Source of the DNA: Tritrichomonas musculus
Lineage: Eukaryota > Parabasalia > Tritrichomonadida > Tritrichomonadidae
Assembly (NCBI GenBank): GCA_039105265.1
Contig: JAPFFF010000060.1
Span: 744,001 to 808,000 of the forward strand
DNA length: 64,000 nt
Reading direction: 5' to 3'
Under the pieces are notes generated by a model. It was given only the letters and a program-made list of their open reading frames with translations, had not been told where the DNA came from and ran no database searches. Positions 9,878 through 20,395 of the stretch are shown in pieces; the first letter of the stretch is position 1; each line of letters begins with the position of its first letter. The translations under genes were made by a program, and so were the position numbers.

Positions 9878-12268
9878 ATGAATTTTATTAAAAGGCTTAT
9901 GTCAAATAATAAACAAATAAATGTAATTGCTATTGATATTTCTGGTTCAACAAGTGGATGTCGTCGTTATTTTGAAAATGTCAAGAAAATTTTAGATCAA
10001 GTATATGATGAATCTTATATGATCATAGAATGGAATGGGGATGCAAAAATCACCTCAAAGAATTCAATGCTTCAAAGAATCAATGGTTTAAATGGTGAAG
10101 GTTGGACATCACCAAGTTCAATAATCAGACTTTTAATGAAAAAATCAATCAAAAGAATCAATCACCTTGTCTTGATTACTGATGGCCAAGTTTCAACAAG
10201 TGAAATTGACAAATGTGATCACGATATCAAAAGTTCTTCAATGACATTTCAAAAATTTGATGGATACATTATCGGGAATCGATATGCAAACATGTCAGTT
10301 ACATGTCCATTCACACGCTCATGCAGTCACACTGTCACACAAATTGAACCAAATAACCAGCCACAAACAATTGTTAATGTATCAGATGAAGATTTTGCGA
10401 TCATTGAAAAGATCAAGAAGATTGATGATGTTGATGAATTCATGAAATTATATCCAACGATGGAACGTGTTTTCACTGCTCGTTTACTTGGTACAGTTGG
10501 AGATCAAGAACTTCGAAAAGAAGTTGTCAAAATGCAGCATCGAATCACAGTAAACATTGGAAAACGTGGAACGAAAAATGATGAATCATCAATGTTGATG
10601 AAATATATCGAAATTGGAGATATGCAAAACGCATTGACCGTTGCATCAAAATTCATTCAAATAACAAATTCAGAATACGAAAAAAGCATCAATGCGCTTA
10701 TTCGAATGTGTGATGGAGGTCTTCGTCAAGTATTCGATTTATCACAAATCAAAAGTTTCAGAGCGACCACGGCAGATACAGCAGAAGCAGTTGACACAAT
10801 CGACATAAATGATGTTCCAACAGATGTACAAACAACTTTCGAGTGTCCTGTTTCATATGAAGAAGAAACTGATCCTGTCATATTGATTGCCAAACCAACT
10901 ATGCCAATTCTCAGCATGCTGAATGACAAGAATTCAACAAATAACATCATCAATTGTCCACTCGATATATTCTACAACAAAGATCTTTTGGAAAACATGA
11001 GAAGTTGCATTGATCATACATTATCTCTCAAAACGATGAGAGAAGCAGAGAGTTGTCATAATCCGATCGTAATATCGCCACTCACAAGAAAGAAATTGAT
11101 CGGTGGTATTCCTCTTGGGCCTTCAAAAGAGCATGTCAAAGCAGCAAATTGGACGATATATCAAATGGTATCAGGTGGAAAACGTCTTGGTAATCCAGAC
11201 ATGTGGTTTGCAGTTATCTGGACGATGATAGAGAGAAATATGATTCCATACCTCAACGATATTCTACCATTCGTTCGTGAACAAATGATCTTCAGATTGA
11301 GGAATAACTTCTCATCTGCATCGTTGAGTGGTCTAACAACATTCTGCCAGAAACAAATTCCACTTGCAGGAGCATGTTGGTTCTGTCTCACTTCACCATT
11401 GTTCATCACAAAAGAAACAAAGAATCAAAACATGCTTCGATTCCACCTTCCTCATGCTAAAATATTAAAAGATATGACAGATCTCGTTGGATTCAAATAT
11501 CCAGATGGTTTCGATCGTGTATATTCAAGATCACTCGCTTTCCCATCAATGCTCAAATTCAAACGAAACAACAAGACACTCTTTGAAAACTTGATCAGAT
11601 GTCTCTATCAAAACTCAGTGTGCATCGAAGTTGAACAAAAGAAATACTTCATACCAGTTGATGGACCAGCAACAGAAGAATCAAGAGAAAAAGTATTTCA
11701 AGTCCTTCCTGCAGTATGCAAGAGACTCACGCCAGAAGAACTTGTCTGGTTATCAAAATTCATGGACACGAGCAAATCATCGACAGACAACGAATTCCCA
11801 CTAATTGAAGATGCTCCTCCTCTACCAAAGTTTGACGTGAATTGGTCTGAAATAGATGCAAAATATGATCTCTTCGAAAAGGTTGAAATCGATCCATCTG
11901 CAATGCGACCTTTCAAGATCATCGAAGGAATCAATTGGAAAGACATTTATAAGAAGAAATTTGGATCAACAGCACTGATGCTCATTGGTTGTGATTGTGC
12001 ATTCTGTCAGTTCGTCGAAATTCACTCCAAATATCCAACAACAGATGAGTACATATTAGCATATTCGAACAGAATATTTGGAATGCAGAATGCGGTCTCA
12101 ACACTCCCAGGAAGAATCGTTGACATCGTCCAATTCAGAATTCGGGCATTCATGAAAGCTATCAATGAAGCAGAAATCACAATGCCGTACGAAGTCGCGA
12201 TGAGATTTTCAGGATCTTCACCAGTTGGAATGAGAAAGAACTTCCATTATTATTTCACGAATGAATGA
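9878..12268 (+). CDS. VWA-domain protein of unknown role
   Basis: This is an intact 796-residue protein. Residues about 13-130 form a von Willebrand factor A domain with a metal-ion-dependent adhesion site: D20-I-S22-G-S24, T77 (G-W-T-S-P-S-S) and T-D102-G-Q. There is no signal peptide or membrane segment, so it is probably cytosolic. Residues about 290-400 contain F-E-C-P-V-S and I-N-C-P-L-D with paired Cys spacing, perhaps a U-box/RING-like or Sec23-like zinc fold, but this is uncertain. The C-terminal half is rich in W/F/C (A-C-W-F-C-L-T, G-C-D-C-A-F-C) and is not recognised. The start is supported by the nearby initiator and the end by several further TGAs. VWA-MIDAS proteins usually mediate metal-dependent protein binding; the partner cannot be told. 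Confidence 0.85.
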   Translation: MNFIKRLMSNNKQINVIAIDISGSTSGCRRYFENVKKILDQVYDESYMIIEWNGDAKITSKNSMLQRINGLNGEGWTSPSSIIRLLMKKSIKRINHLVLITDGQVSTSEIDKCDHDIKSSSMTFQKFDGYIIGNRYANMSVTCPFTRSCSHTVTQIEPNNQPQTIVNVSDEDFAIIEKIKKIDDVDEFMKLYPTMERVFTARLLGTVGDQELRKEVVKMQHRITVNIGKRGTKNDESSMLMKYIEIGDMQNALTVASKFIQITNSEYEKSINALIRMCDGGLRQVFDLSQIKSFRATTADTAEAVDTIDINDVPTDVQTTFECPVSYEEETDPVILIAKPTMPILSMLNDKNSTNNIINCPLDIFYNKDLLENMRSCIDHTLSLKTMREAESCHNPIVISPLTRKKLIGGIPLGPSKEHVKAANWTIYQMVSGGKRLGNPDMWFAVIWTMIERNMIPYLNDILPFVREQMIFRLRNNFSSASLSGLTTFCQKQIPLAGACWFCLTSPLFITKETKNQNMLRFHLPHAKILKDMTDLVGFKYPDGFDRVYSRSLAFPSMLKFKRNNKTLFENLIRCLYQNSVCIEVEQKKYFIPVDGPATEESREKVFQVLPAVCKRLTPEELVWLSKFMDTSKSSTDNEFPLIEDAPPLPKFDVNWSEIDAKYDLFEKVEIDPSAMRPFKIIEGINWKDIYKKKFGSTALMLIGCDCAFCQFVEIHSKYPTTDEYILAYSNRIFGMQNAVSTLPGRIVDIVQFRIRAFMKAINEAEITMPYEVAMRFSGSSPVGMRKNFHYYFTNE

Positions 12269-12424
12269 ATCAAAGAATGAGTAAACATGTGAATGTTAAT
12301 ATTTTATACCTATTTTTATTTTTTGTTTTAACATATGTTCGCTTAAATCTTATTAATTACAAAGGTAAAATCAAATGAAGTTAACTAAGTCTGTAATGAA
12401 ATAATATATAATGATATTTTGTAA

Positions 12425-12697
12425 TCACATTAATCGATGAAATATTGTCGAAATAATTGATGAATATAATATGAAACAGTTATGCAAAAGTTCTTCGATC
12501 TTATGGTTAAAATTATCGTCTCGATGATGATGATTGGAAACTTTTAATTCAAATAGTGAAATGAGTTCATATCTATCTTCATGAAATTTCGTATTAACTA
12601 TTATATTAAGAGTTTCGTTTTTTTCATTTCCTTCAAGATAACCCTGTAGTCTATCTTGTATTTCTTTCGTTATCTTCAAGTATTCATTGAAATTCAT
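12425..12697 (-). pseudogene. Truncated DUF3447-type N-terminus
   Basis: This 90-codon frame begins with ATG (M-N-F-N-E-Y-L-K-I-T-K-E-I-Q). It resembles the first 80-90 residues of the DUF3447 proteins at 20396-22129 and 27615-29726: an acidic helical start, then a stretch like L-I-S-K-I-S. It stops before the DUF3447 core, and no continuation was found downstream. It is probably a 3'-truncated copy, though a short real gene cannot be excluded. Confidence 0.5.
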
Positions 12698-12931
12698 TTA
12701 GAGAAGAATAAAAAAAAAATCTGGGAATTTAGCTAATATCTTGAAATAAAAAATATTTTTATTTAAAATAATAGATTAAAGGTATTTATAAATACTATTT
12801 CTAAAAAAATAGTTCATATTTATTTAATAAACCAGCTTTTTGGAAAATGCAGTTTAAGAATTGAAAACAAGAAGGATGTATTTTAATTGAAGAAATAAAT
12901 TTTAATATTCCTTCTTTAATCATTACTAGAA

Positions 12932-13340
12932 ATGATTAATCAAGACATCAGCCTTAACCAAAAAATTCTTCCACCGTCACTCAAAACGATTGAGAAATGC
13001 TCATTCAAAGGATGTTCATCATTGAAAGGAGTAATTATCCCGTCATCAGTGACAAAAATTGGATCTTTTGCATTTTACAATTGTAAAATGCTTGTTGAAA
13101 TAACGATTCCATTGGAGATAGAATATATTTATTACATGTAATCATTGATGCATATAATCATTCCAAAAATAAAATATATTCAATCCAGCACATCCAAAAA
13201 ATGTTCATAATTAAGAGAAATAAAAAATCTATCATCTGTGACTTCAATTGGAAATTCTGCTTTTTCAGGATGTTCGTCGCTGAGAGAAATAGCGATTCTA
13301 TCTTATATTAATTCAATTGGATTTTCTGCGTTTTGATATA
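12932..13340 (+). pseudogene. BspA-like LRR fragment
   Basis: The frame 12932-13141 encodes about two and a half TpLRR units (C-S-F-K-G-C-S-S-L-K-G, I-P-S-S-V-T-K-I-G-S-F-A-F). Further LRR-like pieces in shifting frames follow to about 13340 (C-S-S-L-R-E-I-A-I-L-S). It is a relic of the family, on the strand opposite to most others here. Confidence 0.6.
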
Positions 13341-14961
13341 ATAAGGAAAAAATCCAAATTTTTTTTTCTTGATATAATACCTTTTTGTTTCTTAATTGTT
13401 TTAAAAAAATCGCACAGTAAACATTTATCGGAAAATTCCTTCTCAATTACAAACTTTTTGAAATAAATTGAGAGTTATATGTACCATAATTACATACTGT
13501 GAATAATAATAAAATAATTATTTTGAATCTATTTCTATTTTATAATAGAAAAATAAAAAATTCGAAAAAAAAGATATGTTAACTCACTTTGCTTTATGAA
13601 CCCTTATCTTATATTCTGAAAAATTATCTTATATATTGAAAAAGTTTTATATGATATCATAATTTACAGAAAAGGATTCAAATGTGAAAATGGATTTAAA
13701 TGTGATCGGAAATTTTTTAAAATTTTTTATTTATTTTTTATTTTTCTTTAGATACAAAGACTTTGGTATTAAATGAAATATATCAATATGTTAAGCACTT
13801 AATAGTTGATATAAACAAATATAGCATTCGAACCAAAAATTGAAATTTCAGCATTTTTTCTATTGCTGAAGATGAAAAAATAAAATCGAAATATCGGATT
13901 ATTTGGATTATTGTTTCCATATTGAATCATATATATCGCTTCTATATATATTATTGCATAATAAACAAAAGTAAAATTATAACTCTTTATGCTAACATTT
14001 TTGAGAAAAATCGAAATTTTGATTTTTAATATACGTTTAAAATTATGGATTTTTTTTAAAGCCCATAATCTTTATTTTATTATTATGAAAAATTTTATAT
14101 TAAATAAATAATTATTTTTTTTTAAAAAAAGTATGAATGAAAAAGGAATTAAAGTTTCTTAAGGAGTCTTTAATATCTAAATACTAGCCTAAAACATTTG
14201 ATATATAAAATTCTCTTCGAAAAAAATAATTAAAAAAGTTTTCATGTACGTTTGAAATATTTATGAAATTTTGCTTGTTTCAATCAAAATGCACATATCT
14301 CATTTATAAAATATTATTTTCATGAATTATTAGAAATATATAAGCTGTTATATGCAATTAATACTGAATGATTGAAGATAATACTGATTTTTATAAAAAT
14401 TACTGAGGTTCTTATTATTGAGAAATTTTAAAAACAAATAATTAAAAATTTTCATAAGAAAGAAAACATAAATAATAGAATTTAATCCGGATATATACTT
14501 ATTTATAATATGGGTTATATATATTAAAATATCAATTGATTTTAATAACTTAAGCTTGCTAAAAAGACACATTTATTTTTTAATATAATTTTAAACGGTC
14601 GTTTATTTTTGTTTTGTTCTTTTTTATCACAATCGAATAGTTTTACAATTAATCACTATGAAGAAATATTAATTGCTATTGCATATAGATGCTATGTATT
14701 TGTTTAAATTGAAAGGTAATTCGATGTATCATGAAATAATTCATTTTTATTTTTTTGATTAATTTAATGAAAAACTCACTCAATATGGAAGAATTTCATA
14801 TTTATTATGATATGATATATTACTTATTGCGTAACAAATATATTGATATAATTTATAATAAATTATCTTCAATACATATTTAGAAAATTAGATTTTTATA
14901 TTTTAAAATTTTTCTAATAAAAAAAATAACGTTACGATAAAAAATTACGTTACGATATTAA
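13341..14961. other. Long A/T-rich spacer
   Basis: No coding frame, RNA gene or clear repeat was found. A 74-codon minus-strand frame at 14348-14572 is low-complexity and not supported. Confidence 0.5.
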
Positions 14962-15183
14962 ATTAGTATCTGTAGTCTTGTTTCAGAAAATGAAGCATAC
15001 ATATTTTATAGTGCAAGTTGTAAATCATGTCCATTAAATGAACATTTCCTATTCTTAAAATTACATGAGGCAAGTTTATTTCATCATGAAAAGCTAACAT
15101 TATCATATGATGTTAAAAAATTATCAAGTGATACATATTGTTTATATTGTCGCTCCGATGTAATTTTGCTACCAATTAGGCGA

Positions 15184-16731
15184 ATGAATATTCAAACAGG
15201 ACAACTAATAATTGAATATATTGTTTCAAATGCTAAAAGTGTCGAGGAAATGGAAATTGATGAGAAAGGAATTGAAGTAACACTCACAAACAAAGATCAA
15301 CCTTATGCATTCATTATTAAAACATATAAAACAAATGGGAATGTTTTCCATACAACTCCTACTAGTATATCTCTTGACAGTTATCAAATGCACATTGATG
15401 AAAACTCAAAAATATTGGCATATCGGGTACCAACAGCACGTCAAGATCCAATTACATTTGTTCCATGTTTTACAGTTCTTGGTATTGGACAAATGTCAGT
15501 TAAGTATGATATGATATTTTTAAAGATGACAGCAGGTAAGAAAGGAATTTCATTTTTCGATTTCTATGTTTATTGTGATAGACCAGAAGTTAAACGAATC
15601 CGATCAAGCAAACACAACATGACAGCTACATTGAGTAATTCTAGTCATTATGCAAAATTTAGCATACCAATGACAACGATTGACGATGATGAAGTTGATG
15701 AATTTTACGCAGTTTGTGATGATGAAAATGCAGTGAACTGTGAATTGATATATCAAGCAAAGGAAGGTGAATATCAATTGATCGAATTATCAAATAAAAA
15801 TGGATTAAATACGACAGTCCGAGGTCGACGATCATTGATCATTCATGCAACATCAGAAGAAGCATATCCATATTACAAATTATTTGAAGGAACATTCAAA
15901 CATATCAGATCATATGCTTCAAAAACAAAAGTTACATTGAACATTGAAGATGTTTATCCTTATGATACATTTGATAACAGACCAACTTTCAAAAGAAGAT
16001 ATCTAACAAATAAAGATGAAGGAAAAGACGACGATGAAAAGGAAGATGAAAAAGAAGATGAAAAGGAAGATGAAGAAGGAGAGGAAAAGACAAGAGAACC
16101 AACGAAAAAACAATCTCGATTACCTTCTCAATCAATGACACCTTCTCCTTCTGTTACACTAGTACAACATAATATGACAGGTGCATATAGAAGATTTTGT
16201 TTGGAAGATAATAATGAAAATATTATTCCTTTTTCGGCACATTATTTGACTGAAGAATTCGACAAATTAATTGAATTACTTGGAGGTAAGAAAGATATTG
16301 ATGAAACACAAGTAATAATTGGAGAAGATGAATGTATTCAAATTGATTTCAAAGGACTTGATCACAATATCAATAACATAACATCATCAATTGTTGATCT
16401 TGAAACAAATTCTAAATATCTTAAACTTGAAGATGAATTAGTTGATTACATCCCTCACGAGAGTAACAATAACTCGCAAAAACCTAAAAAGAAATTAAAT
16501 GTTAAGATTATCTATTTTATAATTGCATGTGTAGTAGTTGTTGGAATCATTGCGGGACTAATTATTGTCATTGTTTATTTAATTCGACGGAATAAACGAA
16601 AGACAGCCAGTACAGAAGAAGGAGCTAATGATGTTGAAGGAAATCGAAAACCGAGTTCTAAAAAGAAGTCACGAGAAGACTATGAAGATGACAATGAAGA
16701 TGATCAATATTATAATACTCTTCTTACTTAA
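15184..16731 (+). CDS. Type I membrane protein, unknown function, start uncertain
   Basis: The frame ends at TAA 16731 after about 515 codons from the first ATG (15184). One transmembrane helix near the C-terminus (I-Y-F-I-I-A-C-V-V-V-V-G-I-I-A-G) is followed by R-R-N-K-R-K and an acidic tail ending Y-Y-N-T-L-L-T. An ectodomain with N-glycosylation sites and a K/D/E-rich stretch (K-E-D-E repeats, about codons 275-310) precede it. The open frame extends upstream to 14962 (stop 14959-14961) without an ATG and still looks coding there, with C-K-S-C-P and C-L-Y-C-R. A signal peptide is expected but absent, so the true 5' end is either lost or in an unrecognised upstream exon. It looks like a trichomonad surface protein; no family is recognised. 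Confidence 0.7.
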   Translation: MNIQTGQLIIEYIVSNAKSVEEMEIDEKGIEVTLTNKDQPYAFIIKTYKTNGNVFHTTPTSISLDSYQMHIDENSKILAYRVPTARQDPITFVPCFTVLGIGQMSVKYDMIFLKMTAGKKGISFFDFYVYCDRPEVKRIRSSKHNMTATLSNSSHYAKFSIPMTTIDDDEVDEFYAVCDDENAVNCELIYQAKEGEYQLIELSNKNGLNTTVRGRRSLIIHATSEEAYPYYKLFEGTFKHIRSYASKTKVTLNIEDVYPYDTFDNRPTFKRRYLTNKDEGKDDDEKEDEKEDEKEDEEGEEKTREPTKKQSRLPSQSMTPSPSVTLVQHNMTGAYRRFCLEDNNENIIPFSAHYLTEEFDKLIELLGGKKDIDETQVIIGEDECIQIDFKGLDHNINNITSSIVDLETNSKYLKLEDELVDYIPHESNNNSQKPKKKLNVKIIYFIIACVVVVGIIAGLIIVIVYLIRRNKRKTASTEEGANDVEGNRKPSSKKKSREDYEDDNEDDQYYNTLLT

Positions 16732-16999
16732 AAACTAATTGACATCAAAATTATTTTTTTTTATTAATATTATTATTGTTTGAATCGAAAGTGATCGACC
16801 TTTGGTTTTGTGAACGTGAACATTTCAAAGAATGAGAGACGTATTTTTGTTCGTTATTATCTAAAATAACGAATTTTATAAATTGAGCATTTTTTTAGAA
16901 ACTTTTTAAATATTCTATATAGAATATTTGGAAAAACGTGTTTTTTTGAATATTATTTGATCGTTTTCTATTTTTTTTTTTCATCAAAAGAAATTTAAA

Positions 17000-17488
17000 A
17001 TGCAAGAGAATGCTGATGACTTTATGGAGATCCCTCCAACTATATCTGAACCTGATAGTGAAGCTCTCAAAGAATATTTGAAGTGGCTTGGTGGTGATTT
17101 AGAGAAAGATCAAGATCTCATGTACATCGCAAGAGAAGCCCTTCTCGCCGAAATTCCAGATGGTTGGATACTCTGCCAACGAAAGGATGGAACGCTAGAT
17201 CCTTTTTATTTCAATCCAACAACTGGTGAATCGTCATGGGATCATCCGTTAGACCCGTATTACAAAGAGTATTTTATTCAACAAAAAAAATTGAAGGAAA
17301 AAAATCAAAATCAAAAAGATCCAAAACCGCCCGAACCTAAAACTCACGAAATCAAAAAGATCCGCCCACCAACTCCAGAAAAAGCAAACAAACGCAACCA
17401 AATAAAGCTCACATCAAAGAGCTTGAAGCACTTCCCTTTTCAAAATTTTGAAAAAGATTTTGCATTCGTACATCCGATTAATGAGTGA
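17000..17488 (+). CDS. CEP164-like WW-domain mini-protein (basal body)
   Basis: This is an intact 162-residue protein. Residues about 20-50 (E-Y-L-K-W-L-G-G-D... L-M-Y-I-A-R-E-A-L-L-A) and a WW domain at 53-84 (W56, Y70-F-N, W80-D-H-P83) follow the N-terminus of metazoan CEP164, which has L-M-W-L-A-R-E-G, then the WW with Y-Y-F-N and M-W-D-H-P. CEP164 is a distal-appendage protein whose N-terminus recruits TTBK2 for cilium assembly. Trichomonads have basal bodies, so a related role is plausible. Past residue 90 is a Lys/Pro-rich tail, also as in CEP164, but the protein ends there, without the long coiled coil of animal CEP164. The 3' end overlaps a decayed gene on the other strand. Confidence 0.75.
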   Translation: MQENADDFMEIPPTISEPDSEALKEYLKWLGGDLEKDQDLMYIAREALLAEIPDGWILCQRKDGTLDPFYFNPTTGESSWDHPLDPYYKEYFIQQKKLKEKNQNQKDPKPPEPKTHEIKKIRPPTPEKANKRNQIKLTSKSLKHFPFQNFEKDFAFVHPINE

Positions 17489-18027
17489 AATTAACTTGTC
17501 TTTGTTCTCAATTTTGAGTAAAGGATTCCTCAGAATTTTTTCAATTATAATTTGGTCAAGTGTGATCAGTTCATCTTCTTTTTCTGTTGGGAGTTCGAAT
17601 AGGTGAGATGAGAAGAAGTCAATTTCAGTTAAAATTCGTTTGGAATAAAAACTGGGATATTGCTGATGTTCTTTGATTAGATGGAAAACGTTGTCAAAAG
17701 TGAGTGTTGTTTGCTGATCAGTATTTGTTTTTTAATTGATTCGTTTTCTAGAATTTCAATGGCCTCTATGACGAATGGAAGATCAGTATCTGGAATATAG
17801 TTTTGCTTGAAGTTAAAGAGATCTAGAATAGAAGAAAAATTGCCATTATGACATGTGTTAATTGTAAATATATTGGTTGTAGGCTCTGATATGTGATTTT
17901 TACAGATTTTTGGAGATAAAAGAACAGATATTAGCCCGTTCGTCTTGAATTCTTGATAATTGGCCAAAAAAAAAATAAATTCATCGTAAGAATTAAGAGG
18001 AAAATTTAAGATACTAGAAGTAATCAA
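17461..18027 (-). pseudogene. Decayed trichomonad BTB-like family gene
   Basis: The ATG at 18027 begins a 116-codon frame (D-E-F-I-F-F-L-A-N-Y-Q-E-F-K-T-N, S-P-K-I-C-K-N-H-I, I-E-I-L-E-N-E-S-I). It stops at 17677. A neighbouring frame continues leftward with L-T-F-D-N-V-F-H-L-I-K-E-H-Q-Q-Y-P and S-S-H-L-F-E-L-P, into the 3' end of the CEP164-like gene. The layout resembles a BTB-like N-terminus followed by a BACK-like helical region, common in trichomonads. One frameshift near 17690 and no further C-terminal part, so pseudogene. The family name is from memory of the pattern. Confidence 0.5.
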
Positions 18028-18092
18028 GTGGATTTTGCTTTAAGTACTCATATGGAAAAAAAAATTAAAAAAAAAAAAAAAAACGAAAAAAC

Positions 18093-18164
18093 GCTCCCAG
18101 CGCGATTCGAACGCGCAACCTTCCGCTTACCAAACGAACGCTATTCCTATTAAGCTATGAGAGC
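18093..18164 (-). tRNA. tRNA-Thr (anticodon GGT)
   Basis: The 72 bases fold as a full cloverleaf: acceptor GCTCTCA/TGGGAGC, short D arm (GCT/AGC), anticodon stem TTCGT/GCGGA with loop TTGGTAA, T arm GCGCG-TTCGAAT-CGCGC, and a run of T after the 3' end as a Pol III terminator. The loop gives anticodon GGT (codons ACC/ACU). Eukaryotes usually use AGT for this box, so the GGT form is notable. Confidence 0.9.
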
Positions 18165-20395
18165 TATCTTTATATTTATCAAAAGTAAGAATAAGTTATT
18201 ATTTAGAAGATTTTTTTGCTAAAGTAAGAATATTTTTATACTTAATACTTCTTTTTTTATTTTAATTTCATTTATCTCAATAAGAAAAATAATAAATTGC
18301 AAATAAAAATCATATTGAAATATATATTTCAGATTAGATTTTCCTTTGAAATCTATATATAGATATATCTCTGCTCAAATGAATTTTTAGTATTAAAGAA
18401 TAAAAATATAATGAAATATAATTTTACTATAGATATATATTATATTTTTTATAATTTTTTCGGAATATTAAATTTTTTATCAAAGATATAATTAAATATA
18501 GTAATCATAAGAATAATTTTATCTTTATTCAAATTTTTTTAATTTGAATGCTTTATATTTTTTTTATAAGTTTTATTGAAAATGGTCAAATAAATATAAG
18601 TTTTTGAATTGCTGATAAAAATTAAAATGTTTTATGATTTTAAAACCTAAAAAAATTAATCAATTAAAAGGGACCCAAAATCATTTCAAATTTGAATCAA
18701 ACCTCAATTGCCAAATTTTTCAAAGAAAAGTTTTTACAGTTTATTTTTTATACTCTTTTCTTTTGGAATATGATCTTCTCTCTCATATTTTTTATTTCGT
18801 TAATCAAATTAATGAGATCAGCTAAGCGCCTTTCAAATCTTAGGCTTCCGAAGTTCAGCTGGCTGACTTCCCGAAAGTCAATAAAAAATCAGAGTGATCA
18901 ATCATTAAGGAGTATGACCAATTTTAATTTAAGCTATAGTTTTCAATCGAATCATCTCATCATTTCAGGGACAAGTTCAAGTCTTAATTTGACATCAAGA
19001 AGAATATAATTATTTGCAAAAATAGTCAGCTGCCCTATCTACAGCGAAATTTAAAGATCTTTTTTTGATGTTTTATATGATAATGGTTGATTTATTGATA
19101 TGAAATATTTCATATATATGTTTTTAATATTAGGTTTTTTGAAATTTCTTGTAATGCCAAAATCATTGAACAGGAAATCTATTATCTATTTGTTTATAAA
19201 ATGTTGAATTCTCAGAATATATTTTTGATTTTTAATTAATTAATCTTAGATCAAAATTTTACTACGTAATGCTAGGTAAAATCTTCTTAAAATTGAAAAT
19301 TTTTGAAATTAAGACAATAAAATCTCAAAATTACATGATGTTTCTAAATTTGTCATGATTCATCATGAAAGTTTTTTTTTTAAATTGCATTGAAAGAAAA
19401 AAATTATTTTCAATTGAAGTTTTTGAATAGTGATTTGTGACATATTATTTTTAATTATAGAGATATATGTCTTTTAAAAAAACAAAATTTTGGGAAAAAC
19501 ATATAATATATTTATGAAAGTTTTTAAATTTAAAAAAAAAAAGAATGATAAAGATTAGAGGAGGTCAACTAATTGAATGGGCAATTTTTCCTAATTGTTT
19601 GCCTTTTTTTGCGTTATGTAATTAATAAATTCAAATTTTTATTTTATTTATAAATAATATAAAAATAATTATATATAAATATTACTTTTATGATTTGATT
19701 AAGGGCAATCGATGAAAATTGGAGATTCTCAATTTCAAATAATTCAAGATAGATCAAATGACGATTTAAAAGTATCCGCTAATATAATTAGAATAAACCA
19801 GTCGAGATTCAATATTTTTACAAAATGGCTGAGATATAATCAGTTTTTTGAAATAATTACTGACGCTATTAAATCAAACATTTCCCCAAATTCAACACAC
19901 CAAATCTTTCGAAAACAATATATTAGATATATATGCGTATAATAAATCTATTTATTCGACTAAATCTCATATCTCAACTACCAATATTTTATTAGAGTCA
20001 TGATAAGTTACACTCGATAATTAGTTTTATACATTCTCCTAAACAAATATATAAATTGATTTAAAATACCGTATGAGTAATTATTTTTTAAATCTATATA
20101 CATGATTAAATATGCAAGAATATTTAAGAAATATTAATATCCCATCAAGAAAAATTTGTAAAACTATAATACTAAAATTTGAAAAGAAAAAATTGAGAGA
20201 AAAAAATATTTGAATAGGCATTCAAATTAGATTAATTTTGAATAAAACATTTTTATCTCAATAATATAAATAAATTATAGAGATATTTTAAATAGAAAAA
20301 CTATTATATATTATATTAAATATTATATGCACTTATGAAAAATCAAAACCAATTATACTATGAGTTTTTGTGTTAAAAATAAGTTGATCCTCATC
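18165..20395. other. Long spacer, no supported gene
   Basis: Very A/T-rich. Plus-strand frames of 105 codons (18692-19009) and 76 codons (19712-19942) exist, but neither shows a recognisable motif or a family match, so neither is called. Confidence 0.5.

Noticed and set aside
14348-14572. 74-codon minus-strand frame
   Set aside because: Composition is that of the spacer (I/N/F/L/K only).
18692-19009. 105-codon plus-strand frame with a hydrophobic start
   Set aside because: Low-complexity, no motif, no initiator; could be chance in A/T-rich DNA.
19712-19942. 76-codon plus-strand frame
   Set aside because: Faintly like a trichomonad BTB-like N-terminus, but too weak to support.
8192-20219. 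TTGAATAGGC at 3748, 8199 and 20210 as the end of one element
   Set aside because: Only the first two share more than 10 bases, and flanks differ; it may be chance.
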